Shown here: positions 51,093-59,886 of the stretch, in pieces
Numbering within the stretch: the stretch's first letter is position 1
Layout: every line of letters begins with the position of its first letter
Assembly (NCBI RefSeq): GCF_013087515.1
Contig: NZ_JABFCN010000070.1
Location: 310,001-374,000 of the forward strand
Length of the DNA: 64,000 bases
Reading direction: 5' to 3'
DNA from: Rhizobium sophorae
GTDB taxonomy: Bacteria; Pseudomonadota; Alphaproteobacteria; Rhizobiales; Rhizobiaceae
Position numbers and translations under genes: made by a program
The notes under the pieces: model-generated
Seen by the model: the letters and a program-made list of their open reading frames with translations, nothing else
What the model was told of the DNA's origin: nothing
The model's database searches: none

Positions 51093-51545
51093 TCAGCCGG
51101 CGGTGCAGAAGTGGCTGCGACCGTCATTGCCGATATAAGTGCCGCTACGCGGATCGAAAGTGCGGTAGCGGTAGGAGCAGTAACGCTGCCATTGCGGCGA
51201 CCAGGGCTCCACCGCCGCGCGGACCGGCGCGTAATATTGCGGCTGATCGACATAGACGCGGCGCGGGGCGCGATAGACCGGAGCGGGCTCGTAATAATCC
51301 GGCTCGTAGGCCGGGTCGATGTAGCGGCGCTCTTCATAAACCGGACCGTTATTGGCATTGGCGATGGCAGAGCCGACGATCAGGCCGGTGGCAAGGCCGA
51401 CGGCGCCGCCAACCCACGCATCGTTGTTGCCGTGATGATTGCCATGGCGCCAGTGGCGGTCACGGGCCGAGGCTTCACCGATGGTGGAAAGCGTGAGTGC
51501 GGCAGCGGTTGCCGTCAGCAGAAGGGTCTTGGCGAGCCTGTTCAT
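51093..51545 (-). CDS. BA14K family secreted protein
   Basis: A 150-residue protein. The signal peptide is MNRLAKTLLLTATAAALTLSTIGEASA. A short hydrophobic glycine-rich segment (AWVGGAVGLATGLIVGSAIANA) follows. The C-terminal BA14K pattern is WQRYCSYRYRTFDPRSGTY, then IGNDGRSHFC. The middle is Tyr/Pro/Arg-rich. BA14K proteins were first described as immunoreactive in Brucella. The ATG at 51545 has AGGA nine bases upstream; the longer frame is not signal-like. Confidence 0.88.
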   Translation of the reverse strand: MNRLAKTLLLTATAAALTLSTIGEASARDRHWRHGNHHGNNDAWVGGAVGLATGLIVGSAIANANNGPVYEERRYIDPAYEPDYYEPAPVYRAPRRVYVDQPQYYAPVRAAVEPWSPQWQRYCSYRYRTFDPRSGTYIGNDGRSHFCTAG

Positions 51546-51692
51546 AAGCACAAATCCTAATCCCGGGAACCGAACGCCGGCCCCTTTCTCGATGGTCGCA
51601 GTCGTACAGATTTGTAGCTGAACGAAGGCTGAACGACAAAACCCGGCATGGCTGCCGGGCTTCAACTCGAATTCGCCAGCCTTGTTAAGGGT

Positions 51693-51908
51693 TCAGCCCG
51701 CAATCTGCAGATTGACGGCCTTCGGGCCCTTGCCGCGGCGATCCGGCTCCGTGTCGAAGCTTACCTTCTGGTTTTCCGTCAGGCCGGCCAGGCCGGAGGC
51801 CTGAACGGCAGAAATGTGAACGAAGATATCGGCGCCGCCCCGGTCCGGCTTGATGAAGCCGAAGCCTTTGTCGGTATTGAAGAATTTTACAGTGCCAGTC
51901 TCTGCCAT
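51693..51908 (-). CDS. Cold-shock domain protein (CspA family)
   Basis: A 71-residue single cold-shock domain. RNP1 KGFGFIKP (14-21) and RNP2 DIFVHISAV (27-35) are intact, so it should bind single-stranded RNA or DNA and melt mRNA structure. AAAGGA lies eight bases upstream of the ATG at 51908 and falls within the end of the 14-codon ORF just upstream. A long leader with secondary structure (see the 51957-52394 entry) fits a cold-responsive gene. Confidence 0.93.
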   Translation of the reverse strand: MAETGTVKFFNTDKGFGFIKPDRGGADIFVHISAVQASGLAGLTENQKVSFDTEPDRRGKGPKAVNLQIAG

Positions 51909-51911
51909 GCC

Positions 51912-51956
51912 TCAGGTCCTTTTCTCTCTGCCCGCCATCCACACGGGCAGCATCAT
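51912..51956 (-). CDS. 14-residue upstream ORF of the cold-shock gene
   Basis: An ATG preceded by a perfect AAGGAGG with seven bases spacing opens MMLPVWMAGREKRT and stops at TGA three bases before the csp ATG. The csp ribosome-binding site lies inside its last codons, so translation of the small ORF should strongly influence csp initiation. The strong Shine-Dalgarno and placement suggest it is real, as a leader peptide or a coupling ORF. Confidence 0.55.
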   Translation of the reverse strand: MMLPVWMAGREKRT

Positions 51957-52394
51957 AGCATTGCCTCCTTGCGGGAGGTGTTGGCAGGCAATTCTTGAAA
52001 TGTGAGAAAAAGGTCCCCTCTACCTCGGCCTGTTCCAGGCAGGACTTTCGCCCGCCATTTTCGGAACCGGCTGACCGGGATATTAGCGTTCCCGGCGCGC
52101 AAATACTTAAGGACTTCCCATGCTCGCAAAATGCCCGAACGCGCTGAGAGTGCTGCGTTTAAAGGATTTTGGCAAGCAAAAGTTTTTTAACGTGTCGTTC
52201 GGGGCACACCCCCGCCGATATCCAATTTGCGCAAAAACGCAAAATTTCCTTCGCCGACAGGGAATGATTAACGTTTTATATCGTCTGCAATATAAGTTCC
52301 GAGCAGATTTTCCCAAAAATGCAACGTGAACGCGTCTCCCGCATCCGATAAATTTTTTTCCCGATGGGTGACCCACCCATATTTGGACGCGTGT
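51957..52394. other. Leader and intergenic region upstream of the cold-shock gene
   Basis: 438 bases between the 14-codon ORF and the end of the DMT transporter gene. It should hold the csp promoter and a long 5' leader. Near the far end, 52324-52336 and 52386-52400 form a 13-bp imperfect stem (two-base bulge) around an inner perfect hairpin (52364-52370 with 52374-52380). The DMT stop codon lies in that outer arm. A 69-codon plus-strand frame at 52120 lacks a ribosome-binding site and is not accepted. Confidence 0.45.
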
Positions 52395-53285
52395 TCACGT
52401 GGCTGGCAGGCGTCGGCGGGCGAATCCCGGCACGAGCTCGACCACAAGCATAGCGATAAACATGAGCGCGCAACCTGCATAACCTGTTACCGGCATCGTC
52501 TCGCCGAGCAGCAGGGCTGCAAGCGAGGCACCGAAGAGCGCTTCGGAAGAAAGAAAGATCGCGGCCTGCGAGGGCGTCGTATAGCGCTGGGCGATCACCT
52601 GCAGCACGAAAGCCACGCCCGAGGAAAAGATGCCGACATAAAGGATCTCCGGCGCCGCGGCCTGTATTGCCGAAAGGCTGACTGGTTCGACGGCTGCGGC
52701 AACGGCCAGCGCACAGACCGCGGTGACGGCAAATTGCGTGGCGGAGAGCGCAAGCGGCCTTCCGGTCTCGGAAACGGTCGTGCCGGCAAGGGTGATCTGG
52801 ATCGCCCAGAAGACGGCGCAGACGACGGTCAGCAGGTCGCCAGGCGTCAGCGCCGAGAGGTGGCCGCCGGACAGGAGATAGATGCCGGTGACCGCCATCA
52901 GCGCGCCCGGCCAGATGATCCAATGCGGGGCACGGCGCAGAAAGAACACGGCGATCAGCGGTACGAAGACGACATAGAGGCCGGTGATGAAGCTGGAATT
53001 CGTAACCGTCGTCGTCTGCAGGCCGACCTGTTGCGTGGCTGCGCCGCCGAAAAGGGCAAGGCCGATTAGGATATAGAGCTTCGCATGGCGTGCGCTGGTC
53101 TTCTCCTTTGCCCTGCGCGCTTCAAAAAGGACGAAGGGCAGCACCGCCAGCGTGGCGACGGCAAACCGCAGCCCAATGAACCAGAAGGGGCCGATCGCTT
53201 TCATCGCCGTCGACTGCGCGACGAAGCCGCCGCCCCAGATGGCGGCTGCAAGCAATAGGAGAAGGTTCGCCTGAACGCGCGTCAT
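52395..53285 (-). CDS. DMT superfamily transporter (EamA)
   Basis: A 296-residue inner-membrane protein with ten predicted helices in two EamA repeats. Typical segments: LLLLLAAAIWGGGFVAQSTAM at the start, and WFIGLRFAVATLAVLPFVLFE. The end of repeat two has EALFGASLAALLLGETMPVTGYAGCALMFIAMLVVEL. Such drug/metabolite transporters export amino acids or other small molecules; substrate unknown. Ends inside a structured 3' region. Confidence 0.88.
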   Translation of the reverse strand: MTRVQANLLLLLAAAIWGGGFVAQSTAMKAIGPFWFIGLRFAVATLAVLPFVLFEARRAKEKTSARHAKLYILIGLALFGGAATQQVGLQTTTVTNSSFITGLYVVFVPLIAVFFLRRAPHWIIWPGALMAVTGIYLLSGGHLSALTPGDLLTVVCAVFWAIQITLAGTTVSETGRPLALSATQFAVTAVCALAVAAAVEPVSLSAIQAAAPEILYVGIFSSGVAFVLQVIAQRYTTPSQAAIFLSSEALFGASLAALLLGETMPVTGYAGCALMFIAMLVVELVPGFARRRLPAT

Positions 53286-53384
53286 GTCGTCCTCAATGGG
53301 AAGGGAGATGTGCCCCGGCGGTTAGCAGTTGCGTTTCCTCCAGGCAAGGGTGAAGATTTCATGCCTGGCGACGGAGGTGAGGCC

Positions 53385-53852
53385 ATGCGACGCGAAGAAT
53401 GGAAGCCGGCCGGTGATGCCGCGCCCAGGACGGCAGGCTATTCCGGCACGCCGCTCGTCAGGAAACTTGGCCTTGCACACGGGCAGGCGGCTGCTCTTCT
53501 CGGCATTCCTGAAACGATCGTCGCCATCAATGGTTTCGACGGTTTTGCGTCGGTCGTCCGCGCGCTTCCCGAGACGCCTCAGCGTATGTTCGACTATGTG
53601 CATTTGTTTACGACAGAACGGGCGGCGCTGGAGGCGGCCGCGCTTGCGCTTTTCCGTGCCCTGAGACCGGACGGGATGGTCTGGATTTCTTGGCCGAAAA
53701 AGAGTTCCCGCGTGCCGACCGACATCACTGAGGGCGTGCTGCGGGAGGTTCTGCTCCCAAGCGGTCTGGTCGACGTCAAAGTCTGCGCGGTCGACGAGAT
53801 CTGGTCCGGGCTGAAGTTCGTCATCCGCAAGGAGCTGCGCGGCGCGTTGTGA
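53385..53852 (+). CDS. DUF3052 family protein
   Basis: A 155-residue soluble protein. DUF3052 segments: TAGYSGTPLVRKLGLAHGQAAALLGIP, then FDYVHLFTTERAALEAA, LRPDGMVWISWPKKSSRVPTDITE and VKVCAVDEIWSGLKFVIRK. GGAGGTGAGG upstream supports the ATG at 53385; a start at 53361 would add eight residues. Function unknown for the family. Converges with the PQQ dehydrogenase-like gene four bases away. Confidence 0.87.
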   Translation: MRREEWKPAGDAAPRTAGYSGTPLVRKLGLAHGQAAALLGIPETIVAINGFDGFASVVRALPETPQRMFDYVHLFTTERAALEAAALALFRALRPDGMVWISWPKKSSRVPTDITEGVLREVLLPSGLVDVKVCAVDEIWSGLKFVIRKELRGAL

Positions 53853-53856
53853 CGTC

Positions 53857-54999
53857 TCAGCCGTTACGAGCTTGGGCTCTCGAGATCCTGAGCAGCGCGC
53901 CGTTATCCTCGTCCGTCACCATCAGCAGCGCTCCGTCGGGTGCGACGACGACGTCGCGGACGCGGCCGTATTCGCCCTTGAACAGGCGCTCTTCGGTAAC
54001 GAAGGCGCCGCCGTCATCACGCTGCATGCGCGAGAGCAGCTGGAACTTTAGCGCCGCGACGATGAAATTGCCGTCCCATTCCGGGAACATGGCTCCTCGA
54101 TAGACGATAAGCGCGCCAGGCGCGATCGAAGGATCCCAATAATGCAGCGGCTGTTCCAGCCCCTCCTTGGCGGTGCCTTCGCCGATCTCGGCGCCGGAAT
54201 AGTCTCGGCCATAGGTAATGATCGGCCAGCCGTAATTCTTGCCGGCCTCGGGCTGGTTGATCTCGTCGCCGCCGCGCGCGCCGTGTTCGACGGTATAGAG
54301 CTTGCCATCCTTGGCGTCGAAGGTGATGCCCTGCGGATTGCGGTGGCCTTTCGACCAGATTTCCGGCAGCGCCTTGCCCCCGTCCCTGAATGGATTGTCG
54401 GCAGGGATGCTGCCATCGGCATTGATATGGATGATCGAGCCGGCATCGTCCTGCCAGTTCTGCGAGCGGTCGCGGTTGCCGCGATCGCCGACGGTGATGA
54501 ACAGCGTACCGTCAGGGGCAATCGCAATACGCGAGCCGTACTGGATATTGCCTGACGTGAAGCGCCGCATGGTGAAGATAGGCGTCACGGCGTCGAGTGT
54601 CTTCTCGTCAGTGGAAAGCGTGGCGCTGAAGGCTTCGGTGCCGGAGCCCTGGCTGCTGGCGATGGCGGCGGTGAAATAGAGTTTGCGAGATGTCGCAAAG
54701 TCCGGCGCGAGCGCCACGTCCATCAGGCCACCCTGGCCACGGGCGCTGACCTTGGGCACGCCCACAATCGGGTCGGAGACCTTGCCGTCGCGGACGATAC
54801 GCATGCGGCCCGGCCGCTCGGTGACGAGATAAGCGCCATCCGGCAACACCTCGACCGCCCAGGGATGTTCGAGGCCGTCGGCGAGCTTCTCGACACGGAC
54901 GGCGAGTTCCTGCGTGTTGATGGTGTCGGCCGCATCCGCGGACACGGCGCCGAACAGGACCAGCGCTGCGGCGAAATGGAAGGCGGGCATTCTCTTCAT
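53857..54999 (-). CDS. PQQ-dependent sugar dehydrogenase family protein (YliI/Asd-like)
   Basis: A 380-residue exported six-bladed beta-propeller. The signal peptide is MKRMPAFHFAAALVLFGAVSADA. Then comes ELAVRVEKLADGLEHPWAVEVLPDGAYLVTERPGRMRIV. Later segments are GGLMDVALAPDF and YGSRIAIAPDGTLFITVGDRGNRDRSQ. PQQ-site segments with GHRNPQG and EHGARGGDEIN also fit. Aldose sugar dehydrogenases oxidise sugars in the periplasm with PQQ and calcium. The ATG at 54999 has GGGGAAG upstream. Confidence 0.9.
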   Translation of the reverse strand: MKRMPAFHFAAALVLFGAVSADAADTINTQELAVRVEKLADGLEHPWAVEVLPDGAYLVTERPGRMRIVRDGKVSDPIVGVPKVSARGQGGLMDVALAPDFATSRKLYFTAAIASSQGSGTEAFSATLSTDEKTLDAVTPIFTMRRFTSGNIQYGSRIAIAPDGTLFITVGDRGNRDRSQNWQDDAGSIIHINADGSIPADNPFRDGGKALPEIWSKGHRNPQGITFDAKDGKLYTVEHGARGGDEINQPEAGKNYGWPIITYGRDYSGAEIGEGTAKEGLEQPLHYWDPSIAPGALIVYRGAMFPEWDGNFIVAALKFQLLSRMQRDDGGAFVTEERLFKGEYGRVRDVVVAPDGALLMVTDEDNGALLRISRAQARNG

Positions 55000-55058
55000 C
55001 TTGCTTCCCCGTCGTCTATCCAGGCTGAACGTGGAGCGGGCAGGGGAGAGCTTCAACC

Positions 55059-55832
55059 TCATTCGGTCTGCAATAACGGCTTTGTGTTCGGCGGCTGAAC
55101 CGAGCCCGTCGCCTGGTCGTCGACCAGTTCCGCCTCGAGGATGTAGCGCAAAGGTCCGCGTTCGGTGGCGTTGAAGGGCCAGCAGGTGGTCAGCACCAGG
55201 CGGTGGCCATCGGAGGAGGGATCGATGCCGTTGGCATCCCATGGGGCGATGCGGCCCTCGCCGGCCTTGAAGGTCAATAGTTTGCCGTCGCGGCGAGTGA
55301 CCTCGATCGTATCGCCCGGCCTTATGTATTGCAGCCAGCGGAAATGCGTGTCGCGATGGGCGGCGATGACAGAGGTGCCTTCCTCGCCGGGCTGCGGTGT
55401 GTTGACGAGCCAGGCCGGACCGAAGGCCAGAGCCTCCCCAGAGGCGCCGGAGAGCACGATCGCCTCCTTGCCGAGGCGCGGAGCGCGCACCTTGGCTTCC
55501 GTGGTGAAATCGGCCCAGGGCCAGGGTTTTGTCTCTTCGCCTCGCAATTCGGCGGCGAAGGCGCGTTTCAGCAGGATCTGAGAGAGTTCCGCCTTCGCCT
55601 TCAACAGGAAACCGTCGCCGATCAGCGCCAGGCCATAGAAGGCAAGGCCGGCGATGGCAAGGGCGATCGCCTTTTCGATCGAGGAAAGACGCCAGAGGAA
55701 GAAACCCTTCCGCTGGCGAGGCTTCGGCATGTCGTGGGCCGTGGCGGCGGCCATGGCGAGTTCCAGATAGGTCGGAAGCGGCTCGAATTCGGCCGCTTCC
55801 TCGGTCTGGCTTGCGGAGAGCCTAGAGACCAT
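55059..55832 (-). CDS. Class GN sortase
   Basis: A 257-residue cysteine transpeptidase of the sortase type found in Gram-negative bacteria. A long cytoplasmic N-terminus (about 50 residues) precedes one membrane helix (54-73). The catalytic triad is visible: H159 in AAHRDTHF, C217 in LTTCWPF and R229 in GPLRYILEA. The CWPF context is class GN-specific. It starts inside the last codons of the target gene (11-base overlap), so the two are one operon. Expected to cut the target near its LPQTA signal and join it to an acceptor. Confidence 0.93.
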   Translation of the reverse strand: MVSRLSASQTEEAAEFEPLPTYLELAMAAATAHDMPKPRQRKGFFLWRLSSIEKAIALAIAGLAFYGLALIGDGFLLKAKAELSQILLKRAFAAELRGEETKPWPWADFTTEAKVRAPRLGKEAIVLSGASGEALAFGPAWLVNTPQPGEEGTSVIAAHRDTHFRWLQYIRPGDTIEVTRRDGKLLTFKAGEGRIAPWDANGIDPSSDGHRLVLTTCWPFNATERGPLRYILEAELVDDQATGSVQPPNTKPLLQTE

Positions 55833-58209
55833 TGCGCTTGACTCCGACCGCGATTATGCGCTTGAGGCGGCGGCGCCAGACGGCCAGTCCGCTTGCCGCC
55901 GTCAGCGCCAGGAGCAGCATGGTCAGCCCGCGGATGATCTGCTCGTCGGCACGCGTCGCCGTCTGCGGCAGGTTCACGGTCGTGCTTTTTTGCGCGATCA
56001 TGGTGGCTGCCTTGGCGGTAGGGGCTGCGGCCATCATGTTTGCGATCTCAGGCGATGCGGCGAGATCCTGTGTTTCGGCCGCCGCTTGCTCCTGCCCGGC
56101 GTTTCCTGCCGGCGTGGCTGAGCCATGGCGCTCTCCGCCGCCAGGAGGGGCAGTGTTTTCGCCGAAGACCTTATCGAAGTCCCAACCATCCGGCAGGTTG
56201 AGCGGCAGCTTCGCCGAGCCGAGTGGCTGATCGGCCGGGCGCGACGGGGTGACATCCACGGCAACCAGGCTGGTGACGCGGGAGACGAGATGGTGGGCGA
56301 GCGCCACGGTCTCGATATCCTTGTCGAGCGCGGCCGGATCCTGACGTTCATAGGCACGGGCCTCGAAATCGTCGATCTTGCGCCGCGCCCAGAGCTTGGA
56401 AATGCCGTTGCCGTCGGCGGCATTGGCGATATCCATCTCGACGCGCCAGGGCTGATCGCCAGTCTTGCCGACGATCTGCAGCTTTCCGGCGGGCTTATCG
56501 TCAGGCAGTTGCGCGGTCAGCACGACGGGCTCGCCGCTGTAGAGGTCCGGCATCGGGTTCGGCGTGATATCCTCGGCTTTTATGCCTTGGAAGGTTGCTG
56601 CGATATCGGTCATGGCTGGGTTCTGCAGCTTGGCGAAAAGCTCGCCCATACGGCTTGCCACCTGGTCGGTCGAGCCGATCGCCGTGAAGGTCCCGCGGCC
56701 GATCTCGGCAGCCTTTGTCATGAAATAGGTGTTCGGCGCCGAGCCGATGCCGACGGTGAAGAGGCGGGCATCGCCGCGGTTTGCGGTGATTTCCTGGAAG
56801 AGTTGTTGTTCGTTGCCGATCGCGCCATCCGTCAGGAACACGACCTGGCGCAGCGCCCCGGTTGCGACCGGTCCCTGGTTGCGTAGCGCAGCCTGCAAGG
56901 CCGGCAGCATTTCCGTGCCGCCGTCGGCGGTCAGGCCTCGGACATAGGCGATTGCCTTTTCGCGATTGTCAGGGGTGGCCGCGACGAGACCCTTGAAATA
57001 ATCCGTCATCGTATCGTCGAAACGGATGACGTTGAAGCGGTCGCCGGGGTTCAGCTGGGAGATGGCAAGCGCCAGGCTCTGCCTCGCCTGCTCGATCGGC
57101 GGGCCGGACATGGAGCCGGAATTGTCGATGACGAAGACCACCTCGCGTTTTGCCGGCGGCGTTGCCGTATCCGGGGCCGTGGGTGGGGTGACGAAGGCGA
57201 GCAGATAGGTCTTGCCATCAATCACTTCGCGGAAGAGGCCGGCACTCGGCATCTTGCCGGGAGCGGCCTTCCAGGTGAGTTCGAAATCCTTATCGGCGGG
57301 AACGGTGTCCGCCTTCAGGCTGATCGTCCTCGCCTGGGCGCCATCCTGGCTGATATCGACCGCATGGAAAGACGATTTAATATCGCCGAGCGGGAAACCG
57401 GCCCGGAGGTCGACGGTCAGCGAAACCGGATTGATCCTGGCGTTCTCACGCGGATCGAGAACGGGGGCTTCGATCTTGTCGCGGTTTTCCACCGGGTCGC
57501 GCGGCGTGGCGAAACCGGCGCCGTTGTTGAACTCTACAGTCTGGACGATCGGCGCCGGATTGTAGCGCGGAGCGACGACCATCGGGAAGCGCAGCGAGAA
57601 CTCGCCACCCGACTGGTGGATGGTCTGCTGGTATTCGATCTGGATGACGATGGTTTCGCCGGGACCGATATTGGCGACCTGGTTGGTGAAGATGTTCGGC
57701 CGCTGCTGCTCGAGCAACGCCGTCTTCTTGCCCTCGGCTTTGGCCTGCTCGTAGATCTCGCGGGCTTCCTGGCGCGGCTTGATCTGGCCTTCGATGAAAC
57801 GTTCGCCGATCTGCATTTTCAGCGCGTCGACGGCGGAATTGTCCGGCAGCGGGAAGACGTAGGTGCCTTCGACCCAACCCTGACTCGGATTCTGGAAGCG
57901 CTGCGTCACCTTCACCCTGGCGATCGGGCCGGAGACATCGATGGCGACATCGGTTTTCAGCCGCGGCGCTTCGACATAGAAGCCCGGCTCTTTCGACGGA
58001 AAGAGCAGCGAGCCGCTATTGACGTCGTTCGGCCGGACAAGCGCTGCGAGCTGGGCGGATGCCTGCGGGGTCTCGGCGGCGCGGGCGGCGGAGGCAAGCC
58101 CCAGTATAGCGGCGATGCAGGCGGCAAAGGCGGTGACGGCAACAAGGACTGAAACGGAAATTCGGCGCGCACGAATGCGCCCTATGGCAAACTCATCTTC
58201 CAGAAACAT
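55822..58209 (-). CDS. Sortase target protein with VIT and vWA domains
   Basis: A 795-residue exported protein. The N-terminal segment (SVSVLVAVTAFAACIAAILGLASAARA) is a signal peptide with an extended cytoplasmic start. A VIT domain (about 60-190) is followed by a vWA domain with D-x-S-x-S at D362 (FVIDNSGSMSG) and FLTDGAIGNE. The C-terminus is a classic sorting signal: LPQTA at 747-751, a hydrophobic helix, then WRRRLKR. This is the marine proteobacterial sortase target architecture (inter-alpha-trypsin inhibitor-like). Start set at the second ATG because GAGGG is eight bases upstream. Confidence 0.9.
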   Translation of the reverse strand: MFLEDEFAIGRIRARRISVSVLVAVTAFAACIAAILGLASAARAAETPQASAQLAALVRPNDVNSGSLLFPSKEPGFYVEAPRLKTDVAIDVSGPIARVKVTQRFQNPSQGWVEGTYVFPLPDNSAVDALKMQIGERFIEGQIKPRQEAREIYEQAKAEGKKTALLEQQRPNIFTNQVANIGPGETIVIQIEYQQTIHQSGGEFSLRFPMVVAPRYNPAPIVQTVEFNNGAGFATPRDPVENRDKIEAPVLDPRENARINPVSLTVDLRAGFPLGDIKSSFHAVDISQDGAQARTISLKADTVPADKDFELTWKAAPGKMPSAGLFREVIDGKTYLLAFVTPPTAPDTATPPAKREVVFVIDNSGSMSGPPIEQARQSLALAISQLNPGDRFNVIRFDDTMTDYFKGLVAATPDNREKAIAYVRGLTADGGTEMLPALQAALRNQGPVATGALRQVVFLTDGAIGNEQQLFQEITANRGDARLFTVGIGSAPNTYFMTKAAEIGRGTFTAIGSTDQVASRMGELFAKLQNPAMTDIAATFQGIKAEDITPNPMPDLYSGEPVVLTAQLPDDKPAGKLQIVGKTGDQPWRVEMDIANAADGNGISKLWARRKIDDFEARAYERQDPAALDKDIETVALAHHLVSRVTSLVAVDVTPSRPADQPLGSAKLPLNLPDGWDFDKVFGENTAPPGGGERHGSATPAGNAGQEQAAAETQDLAASPEIANMMAAAPTAKAATMIAQKSTTVNLPQTATRADEQIIRGLTMLLLALTAASGLAVWRRRLKRIIAVGVKRNGL

Positions 58210-58593
58210 TGGCATACCCTCAATAACCAATTTCGGATGCCGGATGATGCGGCTTTGATCTCGGCGCGCTCGCGACCGAATTGCGGCGTGGCGCGGCATT
58301 TGTTGCGGCTTATTCGTGGCAATGGCCGAATTCGACGATGCCACTGATTTCAGGGGATAAATCCGGATGACTTCGGAGATTGATTCAAGATCTTCGCATG
58401 GCGCTTCGACCGCGTGACGCAAGCCTCTCCGAAGGGGACGGCGTGCCGGGTGGGCGGCTCGGCGAACCGATCAATAAGAATCATGCCACCATGACGCCTT
58501 TCCGCTTGAAATGCCGTCATACATTGGACATAGAGCTAACCGCAGAACTCCGGTCCCGGCTTTCTGCCCGTTTCAACCATTAGGACCGTTATC
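58210..58593. other. Divergent control region between the sortase operon and aatA
   Basis: 384 bases. A candidate aatA promoter lies at 58506-58534; the sortase operon promoter must also be here. Several open frames cross it but none has a ribosome-binding site. Nothing else recognised. Confidence 0.4.
58506..58534 (+). promoter_or_regulatory. Candidate sigma-70 promoter of aatA
   Basis: TTGAAA at 58506-58511, a 17-base spacer and CATAGA at 58529-58534, about 60 bases before the aatA ATG. Fits the rhizobial housekeeping pattern moderately well. Confidence 0.4.
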
Positions 58594-59796
58594 ATGGCTT
58601 TCCTTGCCGATGCTCTTTCCCGTGTGAAGCCTTCAGCCACCATCGCCGTCTCCCAGAAAGCGCGCGAGCTGAAAGCAAAAGGACGTGACGTCATTGGCCT
58701 TGGCGCGGGTGAACCGGATTTCGATACGCCCGATAATATCAAGACGGCCGCCATCGACGCGATCAACCGCGGCGAGACGAAGTACACGCCGGTTTCCGGT
58801 ATCCCGGAACTGCGCAAGGCGATCGCCGCCAAGTTCAAGCGCGAGAACGGCCTCGACTATTCCTGGGAGCAGACGATCGTCGGCACCGGCGGCAAGCAGA
58901 TCCTTTTCAACGCCTTCATGGCGACGCTGAACCCCGGCGACGAAGTCGTTATCCCGGCGCCTTACTGGGTTTCCTATCCTGAGATGGTGGCGCTGTGCGG
59001 CGGCACACCGGTTTTCGTTTCGGCCACCCAGGAGCACAACTTCAAACTCCAGGCCGCCGATCTCGAAAAGGCGATCACGCCGAAAACCAAGTGGTTCATC
59101 TTCAACTCGCCGTCAAACCCGACGGGGGCGGCCTATACACAGGACGAGCTGAAGGCGCTGACGGATGTGCTGATGAAGCATCCGCAGGTCTGGGTGCTGA
59201 CCGACGACATGTACGAGCACCTGACCTATGGTGACTTCAAGTTCGTCACGCCTGTGGAAGTCGAGCCGAAGCTTTACGACCGCACGCTGACGATGAACGG
59301 TGTCTCCAAGGCCTATGCGATGACCGGCTGGCGTATCGGCTATGCCGCCGGTCCGATCCAGCTCATCAAGGCCATGGACATGATCCAGGGTCAGCAGACT
59401 TCGGGTGCGACATCGATCGCCCAGTGGGCGGCTGTCGAAGCGCTGAACGGCACGCAGGACTTCATCCCTGCGAACAAGAAGATCTTCGAAGGCCGTCGCG
59501 ATCTCGTCGTTTCCATGCTGAACCAGGCCAAGGGCATTGTCTGCCCGGTGCCGGAAGGCGCCTTCTATGTCTATCCGTCCTGCGCCGGCCTGATCGGCAA
59601 GACGGCTCCGTCGGGTAAGGTCATCGAGACCGATGAGGATTTCGTTTCCGAATTGCTGGAATCCGAAGGCGTCGCCGTTGTTCACGGCTCGGCCTTCGGC
59701 CTCGGTCCGAACTTCCGGATCTCCTATGCAACGTCGGAAGAGCTTCTCGAAGAGGCCTGCCGCCGCATCCAGCGCTTCTGCGGCGCCTGCAAGTAA
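58594..59796 (+). CDS. aatA: Aspartate aminotransferase (class I)
   Basis: A 400-residue PLP enzyme interconverting aspartate and oxaloacetate with 2-oxoglutarate/glutamate. Features: SRVKPSATIAVSQKARELKAKGRDVIGLGAGEPDFDTP near the N-terminus, FNSPSNPTGAAYT, DDMYEHL, and the PLP lysine K239 in GVSKAYAMTGWRIGY. The subgroup I-gamma length matches rhizobial AatA. Monocistronic with its own promoter. Confidence 0.95.
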   Translation: MAFLADALSRVKPSATIAVSQKARELKAKGRDVIGLGAGEPDFDTPDNIKTAAIDAINRGETKYTPVSGIPELRKAIAAKFKRENGLDYSWEQTIVGTGGKQILFNAFMATLNPGDEVVIPAPYWVSYPEMVALCGGTPVFVSATQEHNFKLQAADLEKAITPKTKWFIFNSPSNPTGAAYTQDELKALTDVLMKHPQVWVLTDDMYEHLTYGDFKFVTPVEVEPKLYDRTLTMNGVSKAYAMTGWRIGYAAGPIQLIKAMDMIQGQQTSGATSIAQWAAVEALNGTQDFIPANKKIFEGRRDLVVSMLNQAKGIVCPVPEGAFYVYPSCAGLIGKTAPSGKVIETDEDFVSELLESEGVAVVHGSAFGLGPNFRISYATSEELLEEACRRIQRFCGACK

Positions 59797-59857
59797 ATTG
59801 ATACAGCATCGATCGAGGGTCTGCTGGCGACGGCGGACCTTTTTCTTTGCGGCGACG

Positions 59858-59886
59858 TTGACGATGTAGCTGCATGTAGCTACATT
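59858..59886 (+). promoter_or_regulatory. Promoter and operator of the toxin-antitoxin operon
   Basis: TTGACG (59858-59863), 17-base spacer, TACATT (59881-59886). The spacer and -10 are covered by ATGTAGCTGC and ATGTAGCTAC in tandem (59864-59873 and 59874-59883), the second being half of a perfect 12-bp palindrome ATGTAGCTACAT (59874-59885). This is a likely autoregulatory operator bound by the antitoxin. The -10 ends seven bases before the antitoxin ATG and no Shine-Dalgarno is present, so the transcript may be nearly leaderless. Confidence 0.65.

Noticed and set aside
52120..52329. 69-codon plus-strand frame upstream of the csp leader
   Set aside because: No Shine-Dalgarno, crosses AT-rich leader sequence, and composition is not convincing.
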